Source: Sinomonas humi (GTDB lineage: Bacteria > Actinomycetota > Actinomycetes > Actinomycetales > Micrococcaceae). From it: a stretch of 58,085 bases of DNA. This document shows, one piece after another, positions 17,609 to 26,368 of this stretch (position 1 is its first letter; the number at the start of each line of letters is the position of its first letter). A program made the translations under genes and the position numbers. A model generated the notes under the pieces. That model had not been told where the DNA came from and did no database searches. It saw only the letters and a program-made list of their open reading frames with translations. The stretch is taken from positions 1 to 58,085 of the forward strand of contig NZ_JTDL01000013.1 of the NCBI RefSeq assembly GCF_000802235.1, read 5' to 3'.

Positions 17609-20600
17609 ATGCATCTCTCCGTCCTAGGAACGGCCGCGCCCGTCAAGGGCGAGGTACTCGTCCCCAACTCGAAATACCACGCGCACAGAGCACTCATCCT
17701 CGCGTCCCTCGCACCCGGGGTCAGCCGCATCCGGGGGCTCACGGACGCCCGCCACGTCCAATACACCGTCGGGCTCCTCCGCGGACTCGGCACCCGGATC
17801 GACGTCGTCGGCGATACCTTCGTCGTCGAGGGCGGCCCCTACCGCCCGCGGCGCGAGTCGGTCTCCGCCGGAAGCTCCGGCACCACCCTGTACTTCATGG
17901 TCGGCCTCGCCTCACTGAGCGAATCCGACGTCGTCGTGACGGGCCAGAAGTACTTCCAGCGCCGCCCCATCGGCCCCCTCCTAGCCGCCCTGCGGCAGAT
18001 GGGCGCGGACGTTTCCTCGCCCGACGACTGCCCGCCGATCCGCGTCCGGGGCCAGCGTCCCACCGGGGGCGACGTCCACATCGCAGGCACCCTCTCCCAG
18101 TGGATCTCCGGGCTCATCCTGCTCGCCCCGTTCGCGACGGGCCCGACAACGATCACGGTCGAGGGTGAGTTCAACGAGCGCACCTACATCGAGCTCACGG
18201 TCAGCATGATGCGCCAGTTCGGCCTCCACGTGAACGTCTCCGAGGACTGGCGCCACTACGAGATCGAGCCCAACCAGGTCCCCGTCCCCACGGACCTGGT
18301 GATGCCGCCGGACATTGGCTCGGCAGCCTTCGGGCTGGCCGCCGCAGCCCTCCAGCCCGCCGACGTCGTCCTGCACGGCCTGCGCAAGACGAGCGCCGGC
18401 GAGTCGGACCACCCTGAGTCGGACTTCCTCGACATCGTGAGCGCCATGGGCCTGCCGATGGCGTACGACCCCTCAGTGGACGCCGTGCGCGTCAAGCACG
18501 ACGGGCTGCGTCTCTCCCCCATCGAGGTGGACTGCCGCACCGTCCCCGACATGCTGCCGATCCTCTCCACGCTCGCGACGTATGCCGACGGCGAGAGCGT
18601 CTTCCGCAATGTCGCCCACGTTCGCCTCAAGGAATCGGACCGCGTGGCGGCAATGCTGCAGCTCAACAGCATGGGCGGGGACCTCCGCATCGACGGCAAC
18701 GACCTCCGCGTCCGCGGGGTGCGTCGGCTCGTCGCCGCCGACCTCTCCTCGTTCAACGACCACCGCGTCCTCATGTCACTCGCCGTCGCCGCCTCCGCGG
18801 CCGAGGGCCGCTCGACGCTCACCTACCCGAACGCCTACCGGATCTCGTACCCCGAATTCCTCACGGCCATGAACTCGCTCGGGCTTTCCATGCGGGTCGA
18901 GGACGGGCCCGTCAGGCGCCCGGAGCCCAAGAAGCCAGCGGCGCGCGCCTCCCGCGACAACCTCCACCGCATCGCCACGCAGCGCGACGTCGACACCGCG
19001 GCCGCCGTTCCGGCTTCTGACTGGGTCCGGCGATGGGCCGCCGAGAAGCCCAACGCAAGCGCCGTCGTCGCCATTCGCCCCAGCGTGACCGAGCATCGCA
19101 CGTGGGCTGAACTCGACGAACGCGCCGACCGCATCGCCATGCTCCTGACCAAGCTCGGCGTCCAGGCGGGCGACCGCGTTGCGGTGCAGCTGCCCAACCG
19201 CGCGGAGTTCGTGGGATGCGCCGTCGCCGCGGCTCGCATCGGGGCGGTCATCGCACCGATCATGCCGATCTTCCGCGAGCGCGAAGTCTCCTTCGCGCTC
19301 CGCCGGTCGCAGGCGAGCGTCATCATCCTTCCTTCGTCCTTCCGCGGGCGCCGGCACGCCGAGGAGCTCGCCTCGATCCTGCAGGGCGAGGACGACGGCG
19401 GGTCGGGCCTCCCGCTTGCGCTGCGGCACGTCGTCGTCATCTCCGACGACGACGCAGCGAACGTGGGCACCGCAGGTCAAGGCACCGGTGAGAACGGACC
19501 GCAGTGGCACGACTGGGACGAAGCGCTCGCCGGCGTCGTCGTCGACCGAGATGCCCTCGACGCCCTCGCACCCGACGCCTCGGTGCACGCCCAGCTCCTC
19601 TTCACGTCCGGCACCTCGGGCGAGCCGAAGGGCGTCCTGCAGCGGCATTCCGTGCTGAGCCGGGCCGCCGCCATGGAGGCCCGCCACCTAGGGCTCACGG
19701 GCGACGACACGATCTACATCCCCTCTCCGCTCGCACACCAGACCGGCTTCCTCTACGGCATGTGGCTCGCCTTCGTGCTCGGTGCACCTCAGGTGGTCCA
19801 GGAAGTGTGGGACCCCCAGCGTGCACTCGATGCGATGCAGGGCTGGCGGGCGACGTTCGTGCAGGCGGCCACGCCGTTCCTCATGGACCTCGTCAAGAAG
19901 GTCGAGGAGACTGGCCAAGTGCCCGAGAGCCTCCGCATCTTCGTCGCGACCGGCGCCGCCGTGCCGCGAGCGCTCGCCGAGCGGGCCACGAGGGTGCTCG
20001 GCGCCGCAGTGTGCGGCGCGTTCGGCACGACTGAGACGTGCCTGGGCGCCCTCGCCACCCCGAGCGATGAGCCGGTCAAGATGTGGGGAACGGACGGGCG
20101 CATGCTCGAGGGCGTGAAGCTCCGGATCGTGACCGACGACGGCCAGCCCCTCCCGTCCGGGGTCGAGGGGAACTTCGAACTCAACAGCCCGACAATGTTC
20201 GAGGGCTACCTGGACCGGCCGGATCTCACGGCCGCCGCGTTCACCGAGGACGGGTGGTACCGCACCGGTGACCTCGGCATCATCGACGACGCTGGCTTCC
20301 TGCGCATCACCGGCAGGGTCCGCGACGTCATCAACCGCGGCGGCGAGAAGATCCCGGTGGCCGAGATCGAGCAGCTCCTGTTCGAGCACCCCCTCGTCGA
20401 GGACGTTGCCCTCGCAGCCATCCCCGACGAGCGGCTCGGCGAGCGCGCGTGCGCGTTCGTGGTGCCGGCGGCGGACGGCACGCTCACGTTCAAGGAGATG
20501 CAGGAGTATCTGGACGCGCACCAGGTCTCCAAGCACTACTGGCCGGAGCGGCTCGAAATCGTGGACGCCCTCCCCCGCAACGCGGTGGGCAAGATCCAGA

Positions 20601-20668
20601 AGTACCTGCTGCGGGATCGGGCAAGGAACCTGACGCCTCAGCGGACAGACCAGGGAGGAAGCAAGTGA
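17609..20668 (+). CDS. EPSP-synthase-like domain fused to an acyl-CoA ligase
   Basis: One 1019-aa protein holds two enzymes. Residues 1-430 are AroA-family: K22, R27, G91, R119, S163-Q164, D314, K341-E342, R345 and D384-H385-R386 match EPSP synthase. The positions equivalent to E. coli S23, N94, S169, N336 and K411 are Y23, S89, L162, H337 and I412. Normal EPSP synthesis is therefore doubtful. Residues 456-1010 are an AMP-forming ligase with the P-loop FTSGTSGEPKG (about 665), GAFGTTE, YRTGDLG and the catalytic lysine in RNAVGKIQK (about 994). I chose ATG 17609 for its AAAGGG site at 7 bases and AroA-like numbering; ATG 17558 is the alternative. By analogy with ansatrienin starter-unit genes, it may eliminate a hydroxyl from shikimate (or its phosphate) and load the product onto CoA. 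Function is inferred. Confidence 0.85.
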   Translation: MHLSVLGTAAPVKGEVLVPNSKYHAHRALILASLAPGVSRIRGLTDARHVQYTVGLLRGLGTRIDVVGDTFVVEGGPYRPRRESVSAGSSGTTLYFMVGLASLSESDVVVTGQKYFQRRPIGPLLAALRQMGADVSSPDDCPPIRVRGQRPTGGDVHIAGTLSQWISGLILLAPFATGPTTITVEGEFNERTYIELTVSMMRQFGLHVNVSEDWRHYEIEPNQVPVPTDLVMPPDIGSAAFGLAAAALQPADVVLHGLRKTSAGESDHPESDFLDIVSAMGLPMAYDPSVDAVRVKHDGLRLSPIEVDCRTVPDMLPILSTLATYADGESVFRNVAHVRLKESDRVAAMLQLNSMGGDLRIDGNDLRVRGVRRLVAADLSSFNDHRVLMSLAVAASAAEGRSTLTYPNAYRISYPEFLTAMNSLGLSMRVEDGPVRRPEPKKPAARASRDNLHRIATQRDVDTAAAVPASDWVRRWAAEKPNASAVVAIRPSVTEHRTWAELDERADRIAMLLTKLGVQAGDRVAVQLPNRAEFVGCAVAAARIGAVIAPIMPIFREREVSFALRRSQASVIILPSSFRGRRHAEELASILQGEDDGGSGLPLALRHVVVISDDDAANVGTAGQGTGENGPQWHDWDEALAGVVVDRDALDALAPDASVHAQLLFTSGTSGEPKGVLQRHSVLSRAAAMEARHLGLTGDDTIYIPSPLAHQTGFLYGMWLAFVLGAPQVVQEVWDPQRALDAMQGWRATFVQAATPFLMDLVKKVEETGQVPESLRIFVATGAAVPRALAERATRVLGAAVCGAFGTTETCLGALATPSDEPVKMWGTDGRMLEGVKLRIVTDDGQPLPSGVEGNFELNSPTMFEGYLDRPDLTAAAFTEDGWYRTGDLGIIDDAGFLRITGRVRDVINRGGEKIPVAEIEQLLFEHPLVEDVALAAIPDERLGERACAFVVPAADGTLTFKEMQEYLDAHQVSKHYWPERLEIVDALPRNAVGKIQKYLLRDRARNLTPQRTDQGGSK

Positions 20669-21861
20669 CCATCACCAGCATCAGTCTCGACGGGCGAGGA
20701 AGCGCGCTCCCCGAGGCAGAGTACGAGCAGCTCAAGTCCGACGTCGATGCTTGGGTGAGGGGGCCGGGCGAGGCTTGGGCGGAGCGCATCGAGGCCTCCG
20801 GCGAGGTTCCCGAGGAGCTGTGGACCGAGCTCAAGGAACATGGCTTCCTCTCCCTCGCCGCTCCCGTTGAGCTGGGCGGGCGCGGGCTGAGCTTCGTGCA
20901 GTGGATGGGCCTCATGGAGATCTTCTCCCGCTCGCACGCGTCGGTGCGCATGATCGTGCACGTCGTGAACGGCACGTGGCGCGCCATGAACCCGTTCGCG
21001 AACGAGGCTCAGCGCGATCGCTTCATCAAGCCCTCGGTCGCGGGCGACATCAAGGTGGCCTTCACCCTAACGGAGCCCGGCAACGGGACCGGCGCGGACA
21101 TCACGAGCACCGTCCGGCGCGAGGGCGACACCTACTACCTCACCGGCCGGAAGCACCTCATCACCTTCGGCGTCAGGTGTGACTACTGGCTCCTGTTCGC
21201 CCGGCTCGAGGGCAGCACGGGCAAGCACGGCACCGTCGCGCTCCTCGTCGACCGGCACGCGCCGGGCGCCACCGTGATCGATACGTCCGAGACCATGGGC
21301 GTGCGCGGCACGGACCACGCCGAGCTCGTCTTCGCCGACACCCCCGTTCCCGTGGCCAACCGCCTGGGCGAGGAAGGCGAGGGCCTCGCCGTCGCCCTCG
21401 GAGGCTTCCTCACGCCGAGCCGCATCTCGGTGGCGATGAGCTGCGTGGGCCTCGCAGAGCGCGCCCAGGAGCTCGCCGTCGAGTACGCCCTGCGCCGCGT
21501 GACGTTCGGCAAGCAGCTCGCCGAGCGCCAGGCCATCGCGTTCCAGATTGCCGAGAACGAGGCGGACATCGAGGCCGCGAAGGCCCTCGTGCTCCACGCG
21601 GCCGAGCAGTGGCAGGAAGGCCGTGAAACCGCGAGCGCGCTCTCCTCCATGGCCAAGATGACCGCCGTCGACATGCTCACGCGCGTGACGGACAAGGCCC
21701 TGCAGGTCCATGGTGGACTCGGGTACTGGAAGACCCAGACCATCGAACGCGTGTACCGGGACGCCCGGGCGCAGCGTTTCGAGGAGGGCACGAACGAGAT
21801 CCAGAAGACTGTCGTGGCGCGGGACGTGTTCCGCCGCGCCGCCGTGAAGGAGTCGAAGTGA
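20665..21861 (+). CDS. Acyl-CoA dehydrogenase, AnsJ-like
   Basis: An FAD-dependent acyl-CoA dehydrogenase of 398 aa. It has the FAD/substrate segment AFTLTEPGNGTGADITSTVRR, the RVTFGKQLAERQAIAFQIAENEADIEAA helix, LQVHGGLGYWKTQTIERVYRDAR, and the catalytic glutamate in RFEEGTNEIQ (about residue 372). The GTG start overlaps the fusion stop by 4 bases (GTGA) and has GGAGG at 6 bases, so the two are coupled. In this context it may introduce or isomerise a ring double bond on a cyclohexene-carboxyl-CoA intermediate, as proposed for its ansatrienin-cluster counterpart. General fatty-acid oxidation is the alternative, but no enoyl hydratase or beta-oxidation set adjoins. Confidence 0.9.
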   Translation: MTITSISLDGRGSALPEAEYEQLKSDVDAWVRGPGEAWAERIEASGEVPEELWTELKEHGFLSLAAPVELGGRGLSFVQWMGLMEIFSRSHASVRMIVHVVNGTWRAMNPFANEAQRDRFIKPSVAGDIKVAFTLTEPGNGTGADITSTVRREGDTYYLTGRKHLITFGVRCDYWLLFARLEGSTGKHGTVALLVDRHAPGATVIDTSETMGVRGTDHAELVFADTPVPVANRLGEEGEGLAVALGGFLTPSRISVAMSCVGLAERAQELAVEYALRRVTFGKQLAERQAIAFQIAENEADIEAAKALVLHAAEQWQEGRETASALSSMAKMTAVDMLTRVTDKALQVHGGLGYWKTQTIERVYRDARAQRFEEGTNEIQKTVVARDVFRRAAVKESK

Positions 21862-22679
21862 CGGAGAAGGTCCACGCAGACAAGATCGCCCTCATCACAG
21901 GGGCCTCCCGGGGCATCGGGCGGCAGCTCGCCGAACAGCTCGCCTCGGGCGGCGCGAAGGTCGTCGTCAACTACAAGAAGAACGTGGGCCTCGCCGAGGA
22001 CGTCGTCGAGCGGCTCAAGGAGCTCGGCGGCGACGGCATCGCCGTCCAGGCCGACGTCGAGAATCCCGAGGACATCGTCCGCCTGTTCGATACCGTCGCG
22101 GAGACGTACGGCCGGCTCGACTACTTCGTGAACAATGCTGCCGCTGCCGCGTTCAAGCGCGTCATGGAGCTGCGCACGCACCACCTCGACCGCTCCTACG
22201 CCATGAACGTGCGCCCGTTCGTCCTCGGCAGCGAGGAGGCGGTCAAGCTCATGGACCAGGGCGGCCGGATCGTCGCAGTCACCAGCTACGGCAGCCACCG
22301 CGCGTTCCCGACGTACGCTGCGCTCGGTTCCTACAAGGCCGCGATCGAATCCTTCGTCCGCTACATGGCGGTGGAGTTCGCCCCGTACGGCATCAACGTG
22401 AACGCCGTAAACGGCGGCCTCATCGATTCCGACTCGCTCGAGTACTTCTACAACGTGCCCGGGCAGGCTCCGATGGATACGGTCATCGCCAAGATCCCGA
22501 AGGGGCGGCCGGGCACCATCGCGGACATGGCGAACGCGATCGAGTTCCTCCTCTCGCCCAATTCGGACTACATCACCGGGCAGACCCTCGTGGTCGACGG
22601 CGGCATGACAGTTGCCGCCCCTCCCTACTTCCACGAGACGAGCGAGCCGATCAGCATCCCCGAACGGCCCACCCGCTGA
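21858..22679 (+). CDS. Enoyl-thioester reductase of the SDR family, ChcA/FabL-like
   Basis: A 273-aa short-chain dehydrogenase/reductase with NAD(P)-binding ALITGASRGIGRQLAEQL. The catalytic pair is Y153-x6-K160 (TYAALGSYK), the spacing of FabI/FabL enoyl reductases rather than the YxxxK of ketoreductases. VNNAAAAAFKRVMEL and VNAVNGGLIDSDSL resemble FabL closely. This suits reduction of 1-cyclohexenylcarbonyl-CoA to cyclohexylcarbonyl-CoA, the ChcA step. The GTG start overlaps the dehydrogenase stop by 4 bases. A role as a housekeeping enoyl-ACP reductase is less likely given its neighbours. Confidence 0.85.
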   Translation: MTEKVHADKIALITGASRGIGRQLAEQLASGGAKVVVNYKKNVGLAEDVVERLKELGGDGIAVQADVENPEDIVRLFDTVAETYGRLDYFVNNAAAAAFKRVMELRTHHLDRSYAMNVRPFVLGSEEAVKLMDQGGRIVAVTSYGSHRAFPTYAALGSYKAAIESFVRYMAVEFAPYGINVNAVNGGLIDSDSLEYFYNVPGQAPMDTVIAKIPKGRPGTIADMANAIEFLLSPNSDYITGQTLVVDGGMTVAAPPYFHETSEPISIPERPTR

Positions 22680-24700
22680 TGACCGCGCGCGCGTTCACGC
22701 CGGTGCACATCGGCACGCTCGAGTTGAAGCACCGGATCGTCATGGGTTCAATGCACCTCAACCTCGAGCGGACCGACGACGGCGGGGCCGCGCTCGCCCA
22801 GTTCTACCGCGAACGCGCGCTCGGCGGTGCCGACCTCATCATCACCGGCGGCGCCGCCGTCAGCCGGGAGGGTGCGGGGGGCCGGACCTACGCGCTCGTC
22901 AACGAGCCGGAGTCCGCCCCGGCCCTCGCCCGCGCCGTGACCGCCGTCCACGAGGCCGGCGGCCACCTGGCGCTGCAGCTCTTCCACGCGGGCCGGTACG
23001 CGTTCGAGGCGACATTCGGACTCAGGCCGCTCGCGCCGTCGTCCGTCTACAGCCGCTTCTCACGCTGCGAGCCGGAGGCGATGGACGAGGAGCAGATCCA
23101 ACGCACCATCGCGGACTTCGCGGCGGGAGCGCTCCGAGCAAGAGAACTCGGCTTCGACGCCGTCGAAATCATGGCGTCCGAGGGCTATCTCATCAACCAG
23201 TTCGTCTCCCCGCTCACCAATCTGCGGGACGATGCGTGGGGCGGCGACGCCGAGCGGCGGCGCCGCTTCCCGCTCGCCGTACTGGGCGCGGTGCGTGACG
23301 CGGTGGGCGCAGACTTCCCGGTCATCGTGAGGACCTCGGGCACGGACCTTATGGAGGGCTCAAGCAGCGACCGAGAACTCGATGACCTCGCCGTCGCCCT
23401 CGTCGCCGCCGGAGCCGACGCGCTCAACGTGGGTATCGGCTGGCATGAATCCTCGGTCCCCACCGTCCAGGCCCTCGTGCCGCACGGGCACTGGCTCGGC
23501 GTCGCCCGCCGCGTGCGCGAGGCCGTGCGCGCTGCGGGGTTCGAGGCGCCGATCGTCGCTTCGAACCGGGTGAACTCGGTTCCGCTCGCTGACGAGGCCC
23601 TCGCGCGCGGGGATGCGGACCTCGTGGCGATGGCCCGCCCATTCCTTGCCGACCCGCGGATCGTCTCGACGTCCCGCGCGCGCCGGCTCGAGCTGGTCAA
23701 TACCTGCATCGGCTGCAATGAGGCGTGCCTCGACCGCTCGTTCGGGGACGAACCGGTCTCGTGCCTCGTCAATCCGCGGGCCGGGCGCGAGCTCGAGTAC
23801 CCGCCGATTCCACTCCCTGAGGCGCCCGCGCCCAGCGACGAGCCTGGGGCAACGGCTTCCGTCGAACGTCCGGGGCGGGTCGCCGTCGTCGGAGCCGGCC
23901 CAGCTGGGCTCCAGGCCGCCGCGACCCTGGCCGCAGCCGGGATGCGGGTGGACCTGTACGAGGCCGCCGACGCAATCGGGGGCCAGTTCCAGCTCGCGGG
24001 GAGCGTACCCGGCAAGGCGGACTTCCTCGAGACCATCCGGTACTTCGAGAACCTCCTGCCCGCTCTCGGGGTCCGGGTGATCACGGGTACGCATGCTGCG
24101 GCGTCCGATCTGGTGGGTTACGCGCACGTCGTTGTTGCGACCGGCGTCCTTCCCAGGGCTGTGCACGTGGCCGGCGCGGAGCTGGGGCACGTCATGGACT
24201 ACCGGCAGGCTTTCGCCGAGCCCTCGGCGGTGGGCCGCCGGGTTGCCATCATCGGTGCCGGGGGAATCGCCGTCGACCTCGCCCACCTGCTGGCCGAAGC
24301 CGACCCCGAGCGGGAGATCACGATCATGCGGCGGAGCGGGCGCATCGGCGCGGGGATCGGCCCCTCGACGCGCTGGGCTGTCCTCGCGGAACTGCGTGCC
24401 GCCGGCGTGCGGACGCTCACCGGCGTCGTCTACGGCAGGATCACGGCCGACGGCGTCGAGATCACCGACGCGGACGGCGCGCTCGAGCTCGTCCCCGGCG
24501 ACACGGTCATCCTCGCGGCGGGCCAAGAACCCCATGTCACCCTGGCCTCGGAACTCGCCGGCGAGGGCGTCCCGCACACGGTCATCGGCGGAGCGCGGGA
24601 CGCGAGCGGGCTCAACGCCGTCCGCGCGTTCGACGACGGACTCCGCGCCGGAACGGCCGTCGCCGCGCTGCTCACCGGGGCGGCCGCCCCGGCCCGGTGA
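22679..24700 (+). CDS. FadH-like 2,4-dienoyl-CoA reductase (FMN, 4Fe-4S, FAD), AnsM-like
   Basis: A 673-aa multi-cofactor reductase. Residues 1-340 form an Old Yellow Enzyme barrel (HRIVMGSMHLNLE, GRYAFEATFGLRPLAPSSVYS, IMASEGYLINQFVSPLTNLRDD). C343, C346, C350 and C362 have exactly the CxxCx3Cx11C spacing of the FadH iron-sulfur cluster. The C-terminal half has FAD and NAD(P) Rossmann motifs VAVVGAGPAGLQAA and VAIIGAGGIAVDLA. FadH reduces 2,4-dienoyl-CoA with NADPH; here the likely substrate is a cyclohexadiene-carboxyl-CoA. The ATG overlaps the SDR stop by one base. No second FadH-like gene is present. Confidence 0.9.
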   Translation: MTARAFTPVHIGTLELKHRIVMGSMHLNLERTDDGGAALAQFYRERALGGADLIITGGAAVSREGAGGRTYALVNEPESAPALARAVTAVHEAGGHLALQLFHAGRYAFEATFGLRPLAPSSVYSRFSRCEPEAMDEEQIQRTIADFAAGALRARELGFDAVEIMASEGYLINQFVSPLTNLRDDAWGGDAERRRRFPLAVLGAVRDAVGADFPVIVRTSGTDLMEGSSSDRELDDLAVALVAAGADALNVGIGWHESSVPTVQALVPHGHWLGVARRVREAVRAAGFEAPIVASNRVNSVPLADEALARGDADLVAMARPFLADPRIVSTSRARRLELVNTCIGCNEACLDRSFGDEPVSCLVNPRAGRELEYPPIPLPEAPAPSDEPGATASVERPGRVAVVGAGPAGLQAAATLAAAGMRVDLYEAADAIGGQFQLAGSVPGKADFLETIRYFENLLPALGVRVITGTHAAASDLVGYAHVVVATGVLPRAVHVAGAELGHVMDYRQAFAEPSAVGRRVAIIGAGGIAVDLAHLLAEADPEREITIMRRSGRIGAGIGPSTRWAVLAELRAAGVRTLTGVVYGRITADGVEITDADGALELVPGDTVILAAGQEPHVTLASELAGEGVPHTVIGGARDASGLNAVRAFDDGLRAGTAVAALLTGAAAPAR

Positions 24701-24756
24701 ACTCCGGCTCTGCCTGGCCAATAGCCAAGCCGCTCACTCGGCGCGATGATAGGCCC

Positions 24757-26196
24757 ATGCCTCGCGCCGCCGTCGACCGTCTGGCAGCCCTGCTGCCCCC
24801 GGGCTTCACGCTCGGGGTCGCCACGGCCGCCTTCCAGATCGAGGGCGCGGTCGACGACGACGGTCGCGGACCGTCGGGGTGGGACACCTTCGCGCACTCC
24901 CCCGGCATGATCGCCGAGGGCGCCTCGCCTGACATCGCCGACGACCACTACCACCGGGCAGACGAGGACCTAGCCCTTCTGGCACGTCTCGGCGTCGACG
25001 CCTACCGGCTCTCGATCGCGTGGCCACGCGTCCAGCCGGATGGCCGCGGAGCGTGGAACGAGAAGGGCTGGGCCTTCTACGAGCGCCTCCTCGACGGCCT
25101 GCTCGAGGCCGGAATCCGCCCCCTTGTGACGCTCTACCACTGGGACACCCCTCTTCCCCTCGAGAGGGAAGGTGGGTGGCTCTCACGCGGGACGGCGGAG
25201 CGGTTCGCCGACTATGCCGCAGAGGCAGGGCGACGGCTCGGCGACCGCGTGGGCCAGTGGATCACGCTCAACGAGCCGGCCACCGTCACGCTCAACGGGT
25301 ATGCCCTCGGGGTGCACGCACCGGGAAGGCAGCTCCTCTACGACGCCCTCCCGACCATCCACCACCAGCTCCTCGCGCACGGCCTGGCGGTTCAGGCGCT
25401 GCGGGCGTCGACGGACGGCGGAATCGGGATCACGAACCTCCACTCGCCCGTCTCGGCGAAATCGTGGCGGCCGTTCGACCGGCTGCACGCGGGGCTCTTC
25501 GACGTCATCTTCAACCGCCTGTTCGCCGACCCCGTCATCCTCGGCCGATATCCCCGGGTTCCATGGTTCGCGAAACGCGATTTCGCACCGCTCCTACGCG
25601 CCGTACGCCCCGGCGATCTCGACCTCATCCGCCAGCCACTCGACTTCTACGGGCTCAACTACTACTACCCCATGCGGATCGGGGCAGGAGCGGCGCGCAC
25701 CGCAGCGGTGCCGGTCGGGAACCACCCCCAGCTGGCCGCGCTAAAGCGCCTGCCGTTCCACCTCGCGGACTTTCCCGAGCTACCACACACCGGATTCGGC
25801 TGGCCGATCGCGCCGGCCCATCTGGGCACACTGCTCGCCCAGATGCGAGACCGTTACCGCGACGCGCTTCCCCCTGTGCTCGTGACCGAGAACGGCGCGA
25901 GCTTTCCTGAACCCGAGCATGCCGACGGACCGATCGACGACAGCGAGCGGATCGATTACCTCGCCGCCCACCTCGAGTCGGCACTCCTGTCAGTAGCTCC
26001 TGGCGCCCCAGCAGAGGGCGTGCAGCTTGCCGGCTGGTTCGTCTGGACCCTACTCGACAACTTCGAGTGGGCCGAGGGCTACACCCAGCGCTTCGGGCTC
26101 GTGCACGTGGACTTCGACACTCTCGAGCGGACGCCCAAGGCCTCGTTCGAGTGGCTCCGGCAGCTCACCGCGGCACGCGAACGGACCCCGGCGTAG
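24757..26196 (+). CDS. GH1 family beta-glucosidase
   Basis: Hydrolyses beta-glucosides (or related beta-glycosides) in the cytoplasm; no signal peptide. The N-terminus LPPGFTLGVATAAFQIEGAVDDDGRG is the GH1 signature. Acid/base glutamate is in ITLNEPATV and the nucleophile in PVLVTENGAS. Sugar-binding ASN/trp segments YHWDTPLPLE and GWFVWTLLDNFEWAEGY complete the fold. I chose ATG 24757; an earlier GTG at 24697 adds an atypical extension. It starts 56 bases after the FadH-like gene on the same strand and could be read through from that operon, but a functional link is only a guess. Its stop touches the end of the converging small gene. Confidence 0.9.
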   Translation: MPRAAVDRLAALLPPGFTLGVATAAFQIEGAVDDDGRGPSGWDTFAHSPGMIAEGASPDIADDHYHRADEDLALLARLGVDAYRLSIAWPRVQPDGRGAWNEKGWAFYERLLDGLLEAGIRPLVTLYHWDTPLPLEREGGWLSRGTAERFADYAAEAGRRLGDRVGQWITLNEPATVTLNGYALGVHAPGRQLLYDALPTIHHQLLAHGLAVQALRASTDGGIGITNLHSPVSAKSWRPFDRLHAGLFDVIFNRLFADPVILGRYPRVPWFAKRDFAPLLRAVRPGDLDLIRQPLDFYGLNYYYPMRIGAGAARTAAVPVGNHPQLAALKRLPFHLADFPELPHTGFGWPIAPAHLGTLLAQMRDRYRDALPPVLVTENGASFPEPEHADGPIDDSERIDYLAAHLESALLSVAPGAPAEGVQLAGWFVWTLLDNFEWAEGYTQRFGLVHVDFDTLERTPKASFEWLRQLTAARERTPA

Positions 26197-26337
26197 CTAC
26201 TCCCCGCGGTTCGCCCTGCGGATGCGGCGCGCGCGCTCGATCTCGTTCTTGAAGTTCTTGCGGATGCTGAAATAGCCGCCCACGATCACGATGAGCAGAG
26301 CGATGACGATTATCCAGGCCACGGCGGCCTTCCTCAC
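26197..26337 (-). CDS. Small single-span membrane peptide (46 aa)
   Basis: GTG at 26337 has GGAG at 7 bases and gives a short peptide with one hydrophobic helix (VAWIIVIALLIVIVGGYFSI) followed by a basic tail KNFKNEIERARRIRRANRGE. This is the layout of small integral membrane proteins with a cytoplasmic positive end. Function is unknown. A longer reading upstream overlaps the coding frame of the giant membrane protein and does not look real. Confidence 0.6.
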   Translation of the reverse strand: MRKAAVAWIIVIALLIVIVGGYFSIRKNFKNEIERARRIRRANRGE

Positions 26338-26368
26338 TAGGGTGCTCCGGGCTGCCCGGTTGACGTTC

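Noticed and set aside
17609-18900. Ordinary aroA for aromatic amino acids
   Set aside because: Several substrate residues are changed and the domain is fused to a CoA ligase in a CoA-ester operon; a canonical aroA is probably elsewhere, though this could not be checked.
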